From positions 126,001-190,000 of the forward strand of contig CAJNDS010002776.1 of NCBI GenBank assembly GCA_905221605.1: DNA of 64,000 bases. The letters are read 5' to 3'. The notes under the pieces were generated by a model, which was not told where the DNA came from, ran no database searches, and worked only from the letters and a program-made list of their open reading frames with translations. The DNA is from Symbiodinium natans (taxonomy: Eukaryota; Sar; Dinophyceae; Suessiales; Symbiodiniaceae). The position numbers and the translations under genes were made by a program. Positions 10,622 to 23,229 of this stretch are shown piece after piece. How positions within the stretch are numbered: the first letter of the stretch is position 1; each line of letters begins with the position of its first letter.

Positions 10622-11860
10622 TGTTGCTGGGGTCGCTCAGGCCTACCTGGCTAAGTCGGCTAAGTGTTGGGGCTGCTTCCCAAGGACCAGCCGCTCAACC
10701 CACGAGCCCCGCCAACCCTGGCTGGCGGCCTACCTTGCAGCTTATGCTGAGCACATGTTGCATCCCCGTGGAACCTCCAAGGCCCTTGCTGAACTGATCG
10801 ACGATGGCGAGAGCACTGTCACCAGCACTAGCCGATGCCTCGTTGCATTGTTGCATTGTTGCATTCCATACCGTGGACTGTGCGGAAGCAATGATGGACT
10901 TGCCCACAAGGCCGCTTGGCAGGAAAGTTTCGACACGCCAAGAACTTCGCAGACACTGCCGGCACCGGCACAAGCGTGACAACAACGAGCCAGCATCACA
11001 CCCAGGGCAAGGCCAGAAGAGAAATTCATTCCCGGCAAGAATATTGGTTGGCCTTTTTGACCTGTTTCTGCAGGGCTTCGAGAAGGCCCCAGCATCTGCA
11101 CAGCAGCGGCAAGGATCGCAGTGGCTGTCCAGCGGCGTTGAGCAGGACCGCAATTTCTTCGTCTTAGGCGTGTGGGAAGCATGTACTCCTTGCACACTTT
11201 GTTGACCGGTCCGTGAGGACTGCCTGCTCCTCATACTCACTTGCTCTGCACTAGCGCTGCTCCAAGATGCAGAAGCCGGAGCTCAGAAATGTGAGCGAGG
11301 TCGGGCCAAGATCTACGCAGTGCTGAAATGCATAGGGTTCGAGTGCCAAGAGACTCTGAGTATCGCAGAGAGGCGCGGCAGATTGCAAGCTGTTGCAAGT
11401 GCCCCTCTGTGAGTCCGAAGTACGCGCGGGTCGGTTTAGGCAACAAATGGAACTGGTCAAGCTGTATCCCATGGCCGCAGGGTGCTCAGACTGGCGCATG
11501 CTAGGACTGCTAGGACGAACGGAAAGCTGCGATCAGGTCGAGCTAGAGATGTGGATCAAGGCGCGGTGCAGCAGTCGGCAGGGGTGTCGAACGGCGAACG
11601 GTATCGGGATTTGTAGAAGATGTGAGGTGCAGGAGAGCTTGGCCATCAGGGGGGTCAAGCCTGTGAATGCAGACAGGCAGTGGATCGAGGAGAGCAGCGC
11701 TGGCTTGTCCCATGCTGTGAACTGCCCCAGTGGCAAGCGAGGATTGCGTGATGGAGCGCAAAGATCAAGCAGCTTGGGTACAGAATGCCGGTGCCTTGGT
11801 CCCTCATACGAGTGTTTACATCCGTTTACAGCACGCTAAGCGTGCGCGTCGTGCGGCCAG
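10622..11860. other. No gene recognised
   Basis: Moderately GC-rich DNA with several uninterrupted but unrecognised frames (for example 11393-11839, plus). No splice-consistent coding segments or known motifs were seen. A short triple TTGCATTG repeat lies at about 10842-10863. Confidence 0.35.
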
Positions 11861-11925
11861 ATCCAGAAAAAGCTGGCAGAAGAAAGGCAGATGGAAGAGG
11901 AGGCGCGCAACTGGGATCGAACAGG
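11861..11925 (+). CDS. Probable coiled-coil exon
   Basis: After GCGGCCAG the frame reads IQKKLAEERQMEEEARNWDR and ends at a GT donor. This charged heptad-like segment is typical of coiled coils in dinoflagellate proteins. Only this exon is convincing; neighbouring exons were not identified. Downstream, around 12010-12041, is an imperfect palindrome centred on GTGCATGTGCAC. Confidence 0.35.
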
Positions 11926-11929
11926 GTGT

Positions 11930-13170
11930 AGGAGCTCAGGGCAAGCCTCGGGCAAGCCTCGGGCAGGCAAGCTTGGAGCGCTTCTACAAGGCCTTGCGCA
12001 AAGCCTTTTTGCACTTGTTGTGCATGTGCACAACAAGCGCCACAAAGAGTTGCACCTTGCCAATGTAATCAGCCCCATGATGTTGGTCGAGCAGCATTGC
12101 GTTCAGGATTTGCGTGGCCGTGCCCAGATCCAACGAATGGCACAGCCACCAGGCGCAGCCTGCGCAGCACACTATTGCCGTTTGTAGCTACATGAGGTTT
12201 GTGTTGCTTTTGTTTGGATACTGCGTTCCATGTTCCACGGTAGGCTACCCAACCCACATGGGGAGCAACGACAGCGACGTCTGGAACGAGCTCGGACCTT
12301 AAGTGCCTGCTCTGGAGTCCTGCTGCTCTGCTCGAGAGTGCCCCTGATGAATCTGACGAGACATTTGAGCGGAGGTCGGATGGCCCAGACTCGCCGTGAT
12401 CAGTTTCACACGACTCTGACTGAGCCTCTGCATGCAAAAAAGATCGCTTCGGATCTGGCCCCAGGCCTTGACTGCTTCGCTTGAGTTGCGACTTGCCTTG
12501 GCATGTGCTTCCGAGCACATCGGCTCCAGACCTTGGCACCATTTTAAGCTATGCCAGCTATGCTGATGTTTGCTCAATATCTTGCAGCCTGCCAGTGCCT
12601 CTCGTTCTCGCCTTGTCCTCGTTTCTTTGCTTGCATGCCGGTGTGACGGATAAAGCCCGCTTTTGGAAGACATTTTTTCTCGGAAACGCACGTTTCGCTT
12701 GGGTGTTGGAGTGTTTTTTTCACAATCGCGTTTTGAACGACAAGATGCTGCAAAATGAAAGCATTCGCGCTTGAGATGTTCTGATTGTTTAGTGTTTTTT
12801 CGTGTTTCCGAAAAGCACTGAATTTCAGCCTCGATTCTACCGACCGCGTTTTTGTCTTGTTTTTTGTTCTGTGCCCGAGAATGCTGCAAGTATCAAATAT
12901 CTGCGCTAGCATTCGCTCAAAATGCAGTAAATCGAAGCAGTTTTGTCGAAGATCAAGAGGATGTGTGGTGTGTCAAACGCAAACATGCTGCACGTACCTG
13001 CATTGTCGCGGTTGCGTCTGCATGGTTGCACAGAGTCGATGACCACAATTTCCGTGCACGACAGAAGACTGTGTCCAGGTTCCCAGCGCCCAGGGTATCC
13101 TTTTTCCGGGGGGGTGCGGGGGATGTGAGAAGTGCAGGCCTGCTTCCGGAGCTTTTTATCTCGCCCCTTC
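11930..13170. other. No gene recognised
   Basis: Open frames overlap on both strands and none shows a family motif. Base composition is mixed. The TTTT-rich 12650-12880 stretch carries GTTTTTTCGTGTTTCCG-like words. Nothing further can be supported. Confidence 0.35.
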
Positions 13171-13171
13171 A

Positions 13172-14150
13172 TGCGGTCCCCTTTTTTGTCATAACCACAA
13201 AGGTGGACGAAAATTAAGAACTCTCTCCAATGTTATACTTTCTAGGAAGTATATTGAGATTTTCAATCGAATGAAATATCTATGGAGATACGATTTGTTC
13301 TGGACCAGAATGGTTTAGAAGTGGATTTGCCACGTCTGCCAGGTTCGAGTGGTTTTGGGTGGGTTTCGGTGGGCTTTTCGTGGATTTCACGTGGTCGTTT
13401 CACACAAATAGGAAGGAAAACTTGCCATTGGGTGGGTTACTTAAGCAAATTTTGCTTCCTCACAAGAATTTTGGGTGGATTTTGCGTGGATTTAGCGTCT
13501 CACCCGCGAAGCCCGGCAATATTGACCGGTGAGTTTCGCGACTTCGCAATTGTCCGGCTATTTCGTGGAGATAAGAGACGACGGCGCAAGTGGCATCTGC
13601 ACCCAAAAGCACCAATTATCGTAAGACAGGCCATGGTTGAGATTATCCTAGAATCGTCGGTCTCTTTTGAAATCATAATCACGAAGGTGGACGAAAAATG
13701 AATGAAATGTGAACGGAAATACGATTTGTTATGGACTAGTACGTTTTAGAAGATGATTTGCCACGCCTGCCAGGGTTTCGAGTGGGTTTGGGGTGGGTTT
13801 CGGTGGGCTTTTCGTGGTTTTTGCGTGGGTGTCACGCGGTCTTTTCGCACAAGCAGCAAGGAAAACCTGCGATTGGGTGGGACACTAAAGCAAATGCTGC
13901 TTCCTCACAAGAGCCTGGATGGGCTTTGGGTGGGTTTTGCATGGGTTTAGCGTCTCACCCACGAAGCCCGACAACATTGACCGGTCAGTTTCGTGACTTC
14001 ACAATTGTCCGGCTATTTCGCTGTGACCATCCCAGAAATCGTCGGTCCCCTCTTATGTCATAACCACAAAGATGGACGAAATTTAAGAACTCTCTCCGGT
14101 GATATACTTTCTAGGAAGTATATTGAGAGCTTCCATCGAATGAAATATGT
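13172..14150. repeat. Tandem satellite, units 0 (tail), 1 and 2
   Basis: A unit of roughly 430 bp is present as the tail of one copy (13172-13281), then two copies starting near 13282 and 13712. Each has the same order: ACGAYTTGTTMTGGAC, a GTGGGTTT-rich stretch, GCAAGGAAAAC, CCTCACAAGA, GACCGGT, CCGGCTATTTCG, then the hairpin ATATACTT-x6-AAGTATAT (13232-13257 and 14101-14125). Unit 1 carries an insert at 13584-13625 that is also found at 24431-24473. The frames read through the units are not conserved as protein. Confidence 0.85.
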
Positions 14151-14589
14151 CAACAAATCGTACATCTTGCCATCTCTGTCAGACGAGCACGGCTGGATGG
14201 CAACAAATCGTACTTCTTCGTAGGGTCTGCGTAGGCAAGGTCCGTCCTGCTTCGAGTGACCTTGCCAAGATCCGGTGCAGTGGCATCTGTACCCAAAAGC
14301 ACCAATTTCAAACCCAAGGCTGGAGACTATTGCTCGCAAGCCCAAGAGAGGCAAGCGCAATCGAAGGGTGTAAAAGACGTCTACACTCAAAGACATCAAT
14401 TCGCCCAAATGTCGAGACCCTACATCAAAGCAGAATGAAAGAAGACTTTGGCTTCTCTCACCACTGCGGACAATCAAAGATAGGATCCTATTTCAAACAA
14501 TTCCAAACACGAACCGAAGATCCATGATGAGATTGCTCAAAGCACAAAGAAAACACGAAGCAAAAAACAGCGCCTTCCAGCAGTGAAAC

Positions 14590-16640
14590 GAAGAAAAAAC
14601 ACCCGCCACCACCCCGAATTCGCCAGAAGGCACCCCGCAACAGTAAGACAAGAAGAGCGGAGCAATCGCACTTGGAATCGTCCAGATACGAAACTAATCC
14701 CCGCAATTCACTCGTCAGGTTGCGGCCCCGCGTTCGCCCGCTGCAGGCAGCAAGCAAAGTGAAAGCCACGCTGCAGATCCATCGAGATCCTGGCGCGGAT
14801 CTGATTCTTCGAGCTCCCCGCATCCCAGGTCCCAAACCATTGGTTCGAATCCTATCAATTGTTTCGCGCACTTATTCGCGACATCATGTGTCGCCCGCTT
14901 ACGATCAGCATACCGAGAGGCTGCACTCAAGGGGTGACTTGCACTCTCTCTCAGTATGGAGACCGCGAATGGTGACACAATCGCAAAATCCAATGCGAGT
15001 TTGGGGAATTTCTGCCATGAAGATGCTCGAACGGAAGGTGAAGTATGGATCAAAACGTCAGCGGGTCTAAGCTCGGCGCTTTCTGGTAAGAGTCCCTGGG
15101 GCTCGAGTTGGGGCGTCGCCCCCGCCTGTTGGGCAAGCGAAGATATCGTATTACGCAAAGTATGGTGCATGGTCTGCTTATGTCCTTGTCCCATACACGA
15201 TAATACATGATGTCCCATTTCATCCAGATTTTGATGGCAGAAGGCGCAAGTACTTGCTCCCGGGAAAAGGCACACCCCCAGTCTTAAGCCCACAAAGTCC
15301 CTGGAAGCCACATTACCCAACATGGAGTATGCACAAGCCCCGGCGCCATCCAAAGCCATGCGTCTGCGCCCGTCGCTGAGACGGCTCTGAGACGTGCCTG
15401 ACCTGCACAATCAGCCTGCCGCACCATGCCGAATCATGGAGAATACTGAGAATGTCTTTACGTCTGACTATTTGTTGTTCATCTCTAAGAGCTGCCGCGT
15501 GTGTCCCCTGGGGTCAAGTGTTGGATCGCCGCTAGCTCGCCCTCGCACGGGGTGCGTACACAAGTTGGTGGCACGACGCGAAGAAATGAAGCAAACATCT
15601 GATGTGTGGAGGACCTGCATGCCAGGTTCAATACGAGGGCTAGCCAACCCGAGGCCGCCCATGTCCAGGGGCAGCTTTGCTTGGGTCCACTGCTGGGAGT
15701 TGAGGGGACATTCAACATGTGCTCAAGCGCGTGCTTCGCCCTGAGGTGGAAAAACTCTAACAACTCTCCCAAGTGAGCCCTAGGAACCGTGCGACACCAA
15801 TACTGGATCTTATATTTAATCCGTTCGGTGCAAACATACTGGATCTTACCATAGGAAACGCCTTGGCGCATCAACGTGAAAGCAACATGATGTCGAGGAA
15901 GTCTTTCCAACGCTTCAAAGATACATTCCAACTCAGTGCGTTTGCTTTTCTGGAATGAATGAAGAAAATCCGCATCCTGGCTGATCGGCGTCTTTAACAT
16001 GAGGAGGTTGGCCCCAGTGACCACCTTAACTCCAAGCGCCTGCAAGCGCGAGACATCACCCCGAAAAGCCTCTCCCGCCAACAAATAGAGAGTACATTTG
16101 CTTGGGCCCACCTTTAAACCATATGTTTCAGCCAACCGAATTTCTTGGCGAGATTGCTCCCACACATCAAGGACAGGTCCCCCGCTAAATCCATCATCGG
16201 CGAAGGCGGGTCTAAATTCGGGCATTGGTCGTGAACTAGCCTGCTGGGCTTCACGGAGCATGTGGCAACGACTCAAACAGAAAAGAGGACCCATCATAGG
16301 ACAACCCTGTTGACCCCGCTCGCACCACGCCAGTTCACCGCGATAGACCAATTGGGTCGGCTCGCCATAGCAATACTCTGCGAGAGTACTCAACCGCATC
16401 TTGAAGGAATTGTTCGGGCAACACCGTGTTGAACGCGTTAGACACGTCAGTTTGCAACAGGACAACATCTGGCTTGTGACTATTCGCTTTCACCCACTCG
16501 CGGGTGGCATGTAACATCGCCTCGGCCCCACACGATACCCCAACTGCCAATTGGTGTGGGAGAAGGCGTTTACGGAGGGTGGCCTTGTCCATCTGAAGAG
16601 TGCACTTGAAGACGAGCTTTCTCCAAGTAACTCCCACAAC
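14590..16640 (-). mobile_element. LINE copy A (5'-truncated, internally deleted)
   Basis: A non-LTR element remnant on the minus strand. Reverse-transcriptase sequence runs from 16637 down to about 15485, then jumps to the C-terminal zinc finger and endonuclease (15290-14715). Relative to copies B and E, part of the thumb/linker region is missing near 15450. The 5' end stops abruptly at 16640 against satellite unit 3. A GGGGTGGTGGCGGG motif of the family's 3' tail lies near 14610. It interrupts the satellite array, so it inserted after the array formed. Confidence 0.8.
14715..16637 (-). pseudogene. Broken RT / restriction-like endonuclease ORF of LINE A
   Basis: The visible reverse-transcriptase signatures are TDVSNAFNTVLP (motif A Asp), RGQQGCPMMGPLFCL (motif B) and FADDGFSGG (catalytic FADD). 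The N-terminal part before motif A is short, and a frame change lies near 16440. After the deletion comes CAFCHQNLDEMGHHVLSC, the C-x2-C-x8-H-x4-C finger typical of elements with a restriction-like endonuclease. Then follow RPADVL and LDFAIVSPF (the PD...D core) and GFEPMVWD. It cannot encode an active enzyme. Confidence 0.8.
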
Positions 16641-16659
16641 AATGGGACGTGCGTCGGAA

Positions 16660-17428
16660 CCAAGGGGAATGGGACGAAATATGTACGGGGATGCGACTTG
16701 TTATGGACCAGATTGATTTAGAAGTAGGTTTGCCACGCCTGCCAGGGTTTCGAGGGATGGGTTTTGGGTGGGTTTCGGTGGGCTTTTCGTGGGTTTTGCG
16801 TGGGTGTCACGCGGTCTTTTCGCACAAACAGCAAGGAAAACCTGCGATTGGGTGGACACTAAAGCAAATCCTGCTTCCCCACAAGAGCTTGGGATGGGTT
16901 TTGGGTGGGTTTTTGTGTGGGTTTAGTAGCGTCTCTCCCACGAAGCCCGACAATATTGACGGATCAGTTTCGTGAATTCACAATCTTCGTTGTGACCATC
17001 CCAGAAATCGTCGGTCCCCTCTTAAATTTCTCTAATGATATATTTTCTAGGAAGTATATTAAGAGTTTCCATTGAATGAAATATGAATAGGGATACGACT
17101 TGTTATGGGCCAGAATTATTTAGAAGTGGAGTTGTTACGCCTGCCAGGTTTTCGAGTGGGTTTGGGATGGGTTTTGGGTGGGTCTCGGTGGGATTTTCGT
17201 GGGTTTTGCATGGGTACCACACGGACTTTTTTCATAAACAGCAAAAAAATTTTATTGGGTGGGACACTAAAGCAAATCCTGCTTCCTCACAAGAGCTTGG
17301 GATGGGTTTCGGCGGGTTTTGCGTGGGTTTAGCGTCTCATCCGCGAAGCCGACAACATTGACCGGTCAATTTCGTGACTTCATAACTGTCCGATTGTCCG
17401 ACTATTTCGTTGTGACCATCCTAGAACC
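16660..17428. repeat. Tandem satellite, units 3 and 4
   Basis: Two further copies of the roughly 430-bp unit start near 16680 and 17085, in the same orientation and order as units 1 and 2. Unit 4 is slightly shorter. The hairpin sequence ATATTTTCTAGGAAGTATAT occurs near 17038. LINE copy B begins directly at the end of unit 4. Confidence 0.85.
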
Positions 17429-19705
17429 GCGTTACCGCCAACTCCTGACATTGCCCTCCCAACTATATTGAAAGCCCGTCATTCCTTCCCGATGGGATCT
17501 GGTCCCGGACCGGACGGATTACGGGCGGATTTTTTGAAGGGTGTTGTGGGATACTCAGCGGACTCTGAGGGATTGGGTGTGTTGAAGCTCTTTGTCCAAA
17601 TGCTGGCAGATGCTGATATCTCCGAGGCGCTTCAACCTTGGTTGGCGGGTGGAACTTTGGTGGGAGTTGGGAAGATGGACAAAGATGGGCGTCCGGTGCC
17701 CTTAGATCGCAACGCCCGTCCCATTGTTAAGTGTTCCGGAAATTGACCTTCAAGTGTACATTTAAACATGACTCTGCTGCTATTCGGGATCGGTTGTTGC
17801 CCCATCAGCTTGCAGTGGCCGTCGCCGGCGGGGCGGAGGGGTTGATCCATGCGGCGCGACAATGGGTCGCGAGTAATAGGGGAGAGGCTGACTCGGTTCT
17901 TCTGCAGAAGGATGTGAAGAACGCATTCAACACGGTATTACCTGCGGAATTCTTGTACGATTGTCGCCTCTTTGCGCCGGCATCATCTCGCTTCGCTGAA
18001 TATTGTTATGCTTCGGAATCGAACCTCGTGTACAATGGCAGCATATATAAAAGTAGCCGAGGACAACAGGGATGCCCCATGATGATGGCCCTGTTCTGCT
18101 TGACTCGTAAGAGGCACGCTGAAGAAGCCGCCGCTTTGTGTGGGGTCGCTCCTTCCTTTCGGCCAGAATACGCCGACGATGGCTTCAGCGGGGGTCGGGT
18201 TCAACATGTTCTGAAACATTTCCAGGCGGAGATCCAACTGGCCCAGAAATTTGGATTGAGCTACGATTTCTCCCAATGTAAATTGTATCTGCTTGCGGGG
18301 GAAGGATGCCGGGGGGACGTGTCGGCTTTTCAGGCCTTGGGTGTGCAGAAAACGCCTGTCTGTGGACAACCGGAGTTCATGCAAGAATTTTGTGCAGTTC
18401 GCCAGTCGCAGTATGAGCAGGTGTTCCAGAAAGTGGAAGCTTTGGAGTGTAAGCAAGTGGCACTTCATTTGCTGCAACAATGTTGTGGATATTGTCAGCT
18501 TCAATTCTTGGCACGCACGGCCCCACGAACTTTCCTGGCTTCATTATCTGATTGGTACGACAGTAGATTCAGACAGGCCCTGGAAACTGTCATGGGTCAA
18601 CCGCTCTCAGACCAAACTTGGCGGCAAGTTGGCTTCCCTACTGACCGGGGCGGGTTGGGGTTGGAGACTGAGAAGATAGTGATAGGAAGGGATTTCTGTT
18701 CGAGAGCAGATGTCTCTTATGTTGTCGCCGTTCGTTCCACACGTCATCTTCGTGAAGCATTGCTTCCGCACGCAGGCGACAAGTCGATCTTGGGATTGGC
18801 AGTGGCTTTGCAGCGTTTGGAGACTTTGTTCCCCAAGTGGGGGCCTTGTATGAGAGATGACGGGGGCAAACTTAAGCAAAAGGATTTATTGAAAGAAGCA
18901 GTCGCGGCTGCGCATGGCGATTTCCTGCTCCAATTAACTGAAAGGGATCGGAAGCGAGTGGAGCTTTACTCGGGAGCGTGGGCTGACGGTTGGATTCGGG
19001 CTATTCCGAGTCAGGCTTCTGACACGACTTTGTCTAATGTTGCATTTCATGATATCCTTTCCATGCGACTTGGACTTTCGTTGTTCGATGCTGATGAGGA
19101 GTGTCGAGTATGTCCCCAAACTAGCGATATTTATGGCCATCATTGTTTGAGCTGTCATATGATTGGCAAAACCACTCTGAGGTTTATCGGGCGTTATGGG
19201 GCGGAGGCTTGGGGGTTAAACGAGAGCCAACTGATTTGCTGCCGAAAGATCCTACTCGTCGACCAGCTGACATTCTGACCGTTCCCACCCCTATGCGTAG
19301 ACAATCAGCGTGGCAGCATTTCGCTCGGGTCGCCATTGACTTTGCGGTGGTGTCACCTTTCCGCTTGGGAACGGGATCTCGGAGTTCAACGGATCAACAC
19401 GCCCAACACAAACGCCAGGATCGGTTCACGCTGGAACGTTGTAATGAGCAGGGCATTGGTTTCGAACCAATTGTTTTCGATTATGCGGGAGGGTGAACGC
19501 CGAGGGGGGTCGTTTATTGGATTCTTTCTGTCGAGCAGTGGATGGTCCATTGGAGCGACTCAGTGGCAGCACTAAGAGCCGACTACGTGAACGCATTTCA
19601 TTTGCCTTGCAACGTCATCTACATAGGTGCGTACAACGTTGCCGAGAGGGCGACCAACACTCCACCGGGCAATGCGACCGCTTCATTCTAGATATTCATT
19701 TCTGA
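17425..19705 (+). mobile_element. LINE copy B (5'-truncated)
   Basis: The best-preserved RT of the family. It starts abruptly at the end of satellite unit 4, inside the region just before the RT fingers, so it is 5'-truncated. The order is: RT, linker, C-x2-C-x8-H-x4-C finger, restriction-like endonuclease, stop at about 19705. Two frameshifts, near 17740 and 19170, break the reading frame. Its 3' flank runs into AATTCCGGGAATTTT repeats. Confidence 0.85.
17468..19575 (+). pseudogene. Frameshifted RT-endonuclease polyprotein of LINE B
   Basis: Segment 1 (17468-17746) carries FPMGSGPGPDGLRADFLK and AGGTLVGVGK. Segment 2 (17731-19278) carries LLQKDVKNAFNTVLP (motif A), RGQQGCPMMMALFCL (motif B), YADDGFSGG (catalytic YADD) and CRVCPQTSDIYGHHCLSC. 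Segment 3 (from 19143) carries RRPADIL, AIDFAVVSPF and GFEPIVFD. The RPAD-x(about 20)-D pattern followed by a Lys/Arg-rich stretch fits the PD-(D/E)XK-like endonuclease of the R2/CRE/NeSL-type lineages. Catalytic residues look intact, but the two frameshifts make it a pseudogene. Confidence 0.85.
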
Positions 19706-19959
19706 TCTCGCGATTGTATTGTCAGGGAACCCCCCAATGCAGGACGGACTGATTTGGATGGTCTATCTGAGATGACGTGCTACTTCTACTTCTGAGAAAT
19801 CTCTCTCCTGAGCTTCTCGAATGAGAAATCTCTCCCGGAAGCGTGCTATATATCCCTATAAAAGACTACGGGTTCGACCCCTATTTTCGCTCTGCGGCCG
19901 CCCCGTCGGATGCCCCGCCTCCTCTTCCGGTCCATTTGGCTGCTTGTGAGGGCCTTGCA

Positions 19960-20300
19960 GGGGGATCCTGAAAATTCCGGGAATTTTAACACTTTTTGTC
20001 TAAAAATCCTGGGAATTTTGGGAATCACCCGGAGCTGAAAATTCCCGGAATTTTAGGAATTGTCCGGATTGAGGTTTTGGGCTTGCCGGATTGGATTTAA
20101 GGTTCCAGCGCAACAGTGATGACGTGGGTGCCCCTTCACCTTCAAGGAAATCTTCAAGGAAATCTCTTGGTACAGGGTAGTTCCGATGACGGTCGCCGCC
20201 CGCCAGCCTTTTCAAGGGGGTTCGGCCTCACGATCACATATCAGCAACAGCTCTCGAGAAATCCTAGGAATTCAAAATTCCGGGAATTTTCGGGATCCCC
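19960..20300. repeat. Scattered AATTCCGGGAATTTT palindromes
   Basis: Four variants of an A/T-flanked palindrome, GAAAATTCCGGGAATTTT, occur at about 19968, 20005, 20036 and 20273, in both orientations. They lie just downstream of LINE B and may be its tail or an unrelated small repeat. Confidence 0.6.
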
Positions 20301-20514
20301 CGGGTTCAGGGTTTTACGCTTTACGGTGTAGGGTTTTGGGGTTTAATAGAAATTGTATAGGATTTGTGTCCGGAATTTTGTCGTGCTTTGGGGGGTTTTG
20401 TTTTTTGCTTTTGCCGTAATGGTTTGGGTTCTGTCGGGTGTGGTGGGGGGTGGGTGGTTTTGGGGTGTTGAGGGGTTGGGGCTGAAAGGCTGGGGTTTTG
20501 GGGGTTTTCCCGAA

Positions 20515-20905
20515 TGCCCGGGGTGGTGGTCCCCTGGTGGTTCGTCGTGGTGGTCCCACAACGTGGTGGTGGTCCCGTGGTGGTGGTGCTCCTTTGGTGG
20601 TGGTGGTCCTGTAGTGGTGGTCTGTCGTGGTGGTGGCGGTGTCCGTGGTGGTGGTGGTGGGGGTGGTGGTGGTGGTCCCTGGTGGCCGTGGTGGTGGTCC
20701 CGTGGTGGTGGTTCTATGGTGCGTGGTGGCGGTCTCGTGGTGGTGGTTCTGCGGTGGTGGTCCCGTGGTGGTTATTGGTCTCGTGGCGGTGGTCTCGTGG
20801 CGGCGGCCCCGTGGTGGTGGCCCCGTGGTGGCGGTCCCGTGGTGGTGGTTCGCGGCGGTGGTCCGTGGTGGTTGGTCTGTGGTGGTGGTCCGTGCCGGGG
20901 GTCCG
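20515..20905 (+). repeat. TGG-rich minisatellite
   Basis: Nearly 400 bp of GGTGGTGGTCCCGTGG-like units, strongly G-biased on the plus strand. Long Val/Trp/Gly-rich open frames in all three frames here are artefacts. The strand bias suggests G-quadruplex potential. Confidence 0.9.
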
Positions 20906-20929
20906 TGCGTCTTCTATATCGAAGGGATT

Positions 20930-23200
20930 CTTATTAATTATATTCTATCGTTGATCATATGAAATACGAAGGAAAATTTTGTTCTTTTAGGCGCCAGGAT
21001 AAAAAAAAAACTCGGCTCGTTACTCCAAGGTGCATACGATTCTTGCGCTCACGGGCGCCAATTAAAAATCTATAAAGATATAAAAGATCTTTGAGGAATT
21101 AAGGGTCGTCATAAACTACGACATTATTACACGATTGCAGCCCCCAAGACAATACATTAAACGCCCGCCACCACCCCCAATTACGCCCAAGGCGCAGAAT
21201 CGCGTTAGAAGAAAGAGAACAAAGATGACCCAATGAGACCAGACCCAAGAAATGAATCGAATTCTTTCAATACCGGCATTCTTTGATACCATGAAAGCTA
21301 TGGCTCATCTCAATATCTGCGCGAGGGGCCTGTAGTCAGGTTCATATCTACGCCGAGATTAATCCTAATAAACGCAAGTCATCTTCATGCAAGCGCGAAA
21401 TTCTCTGTAAGTTTCTCGGGCTCCCGGCACTGAATAGTGCGACGGCGCCCAAAGTAAACATACACGTGGCGTTGCAAGAATAAAGAAATAAGCTCCTGTA
21501 ATAGGTGCCGCGTTTGGCCTGGCGGCCGTCCGAGGGGTTCATCTGTGGCTTTATACAACGAATCCAATATATATTCAAGCCGCCGGCATAGTCGATTCCA
21601 TATCGAAGATCTCGATGTTCTTCCCATGCGGCTTGGGGTCTATCTTTGAATCCTCGCCGAGAATAAAAATATTTCGTCCTCCATCGTCGAATTTTCCGAG
21701 CCCAGATTGCCAAGATAAATTGATATTATTCCCGGGATACCCCAGATTTTCGTAGAAATCTTAAGACGTGGGGATAATCCTATTCCCCCTGAAATTTATC
21801 CATATTATTGTCGTCGATGAAGTCTCAGGCCTTGCCCATGAGGATCATTTCAATTTTGAAGATCGTCTCCTGATTCCGATTGGCAAGCTCCATCTTCTTC
21901 TTAAATTTCATATCATTTCCTCCTTGCAAAGACGTCGTTGGCTGTCAAAAATCGGAATAATTTAGCTGGCCTTGCGCATCAGACACGGGATCTCGCCACC
22001 ATTCCCAGAAGTATTTGATGCAACGCTTATTTCTTGGCATATTGCAATGAGAGTGGTGGACAATACTACTTAACCAATATGGATTCCGATTTAAAGGCGT
22101 TCAATCGTAATCCAATAGATGATAATTTCGTAGTATTAGCTTTTCAGCTAGCCGCATTTACCAATTATCTGAACGAAATATTCCTCTCGGATTTCGATTC
22201 TTATCGCAATATCTAGTTCATCAGTAGGAAAAAACTCATTTGTCTCACGATGGTCAAAATCCAATTCAGGTTCCCTATTAGCGGGTGAATAATCCGGATA
22301 ATCCGATATTTTAGATTTTCTACGTCTCAATAATAGGAAGAGTCGATATCGAAAGAGCAAAAAGAAATATCGCTTTGAATATTTGTCTATCACAAACCCA
22401 TGATTCCTATGATAATTTGTGTGATTTTTCTGATACCTCTAATTGAATCTTTCAAAGACCTAAAAGATCGATAAATCACATTTTCCCAACTTATATTCGC
22501 ATTGAAAATCGAAATCAAAAAAGATTCTCCTCATTAGATTCCTCATGAGATTTCTATTCTCAATGAGATTTCCTTAAGATTCCTATATAATCATTTAAGC
22601 CAATCCACAATCACCATCCCCCAGAAGAAAGAAAGAGAAAGAGAATATATAGATCTTCCCAAGAATTCAATAAATCCCTTACAAATACATTAATAAAAAA
22701 ATATATTAGAGGGGATCTGTCGAATTCCGTCGTCTGCCACGATTCTGTGTCCTTGGCCTTAATTGGGGGTGGTAGTGGGCGTTTCATGCACTGCTTGGGG
22801 ATTTGGAATCGTGTGACCGCAATCTTTGTTTTTGGGACGGTCGCATTATCTCACGAGAATTCTGGAATTTCTATATAGATTCTTATTTGGTGCTTTGGAA
22901 CGTAGATGCCGTTTCGTACCGTCTGAGGATGATTGGATATCTATATTCTGAGTTTGGGCTTTAGGAGCTCATGTCTCTTGCGCCGAATATATCAGAATCC
23001 ACCTATTGAGTGGAAGAAGACGTATGCCAAAGCCCTGAAGAAGTGCGGGTAAACGAAAAATCCAAATATTTTCGGGATCTCTATATAGACATCTGAGAGC
23101 CTGACACGCGAGCGTAGTAGGCACGAGCTTATTTAGAAATAACTTCAACGAACGGTGTAATTTGAAGGAAGGGTTTAGGAATTGTGGCTGAAGATTTATG
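20930..23200. other. AT-rich repeat debris without a recognisable gene
   Basis: The composition changes sharply to AT-rich at about 20930. G-rich LINE-tail motifs appear here as isolated copies: CCGCCACCACCCCCAATTA near 21166 (minus) and AATTGGGGGTGGTAGTGGGC near 22762 (plus). From about 22715 to 23190 lies one copy of a repeat also found at 25390-25640, with a decayed coding remnant EWKKTYAKALKKCG near 22998. No intact gene. Confidence 0.5.
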
Positions 23201-23229
23201 ATCCATGATCTTGCGTCATAGCTCGAAAT

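Noticed and set aside
10339-10797. 152-codon ORF and its mirror on the minus strand
   Set aside because: Both are consequences of the large inverted repeat, and the peptide has no known motif.
14836-14850. GGTTCGAATCC resembling a tRNA B-box
   Set aside because: It is the GFEP-coding segment of LINE A's endonuclease read on the opposite strand. No acceptor stem or A-box at the right distance.
20353-20962. Long Val/Trp/Gly-rich open frames
   Set aside because: All three plus frames are open through a TGG minisatellite, so this is a repeat artefact.
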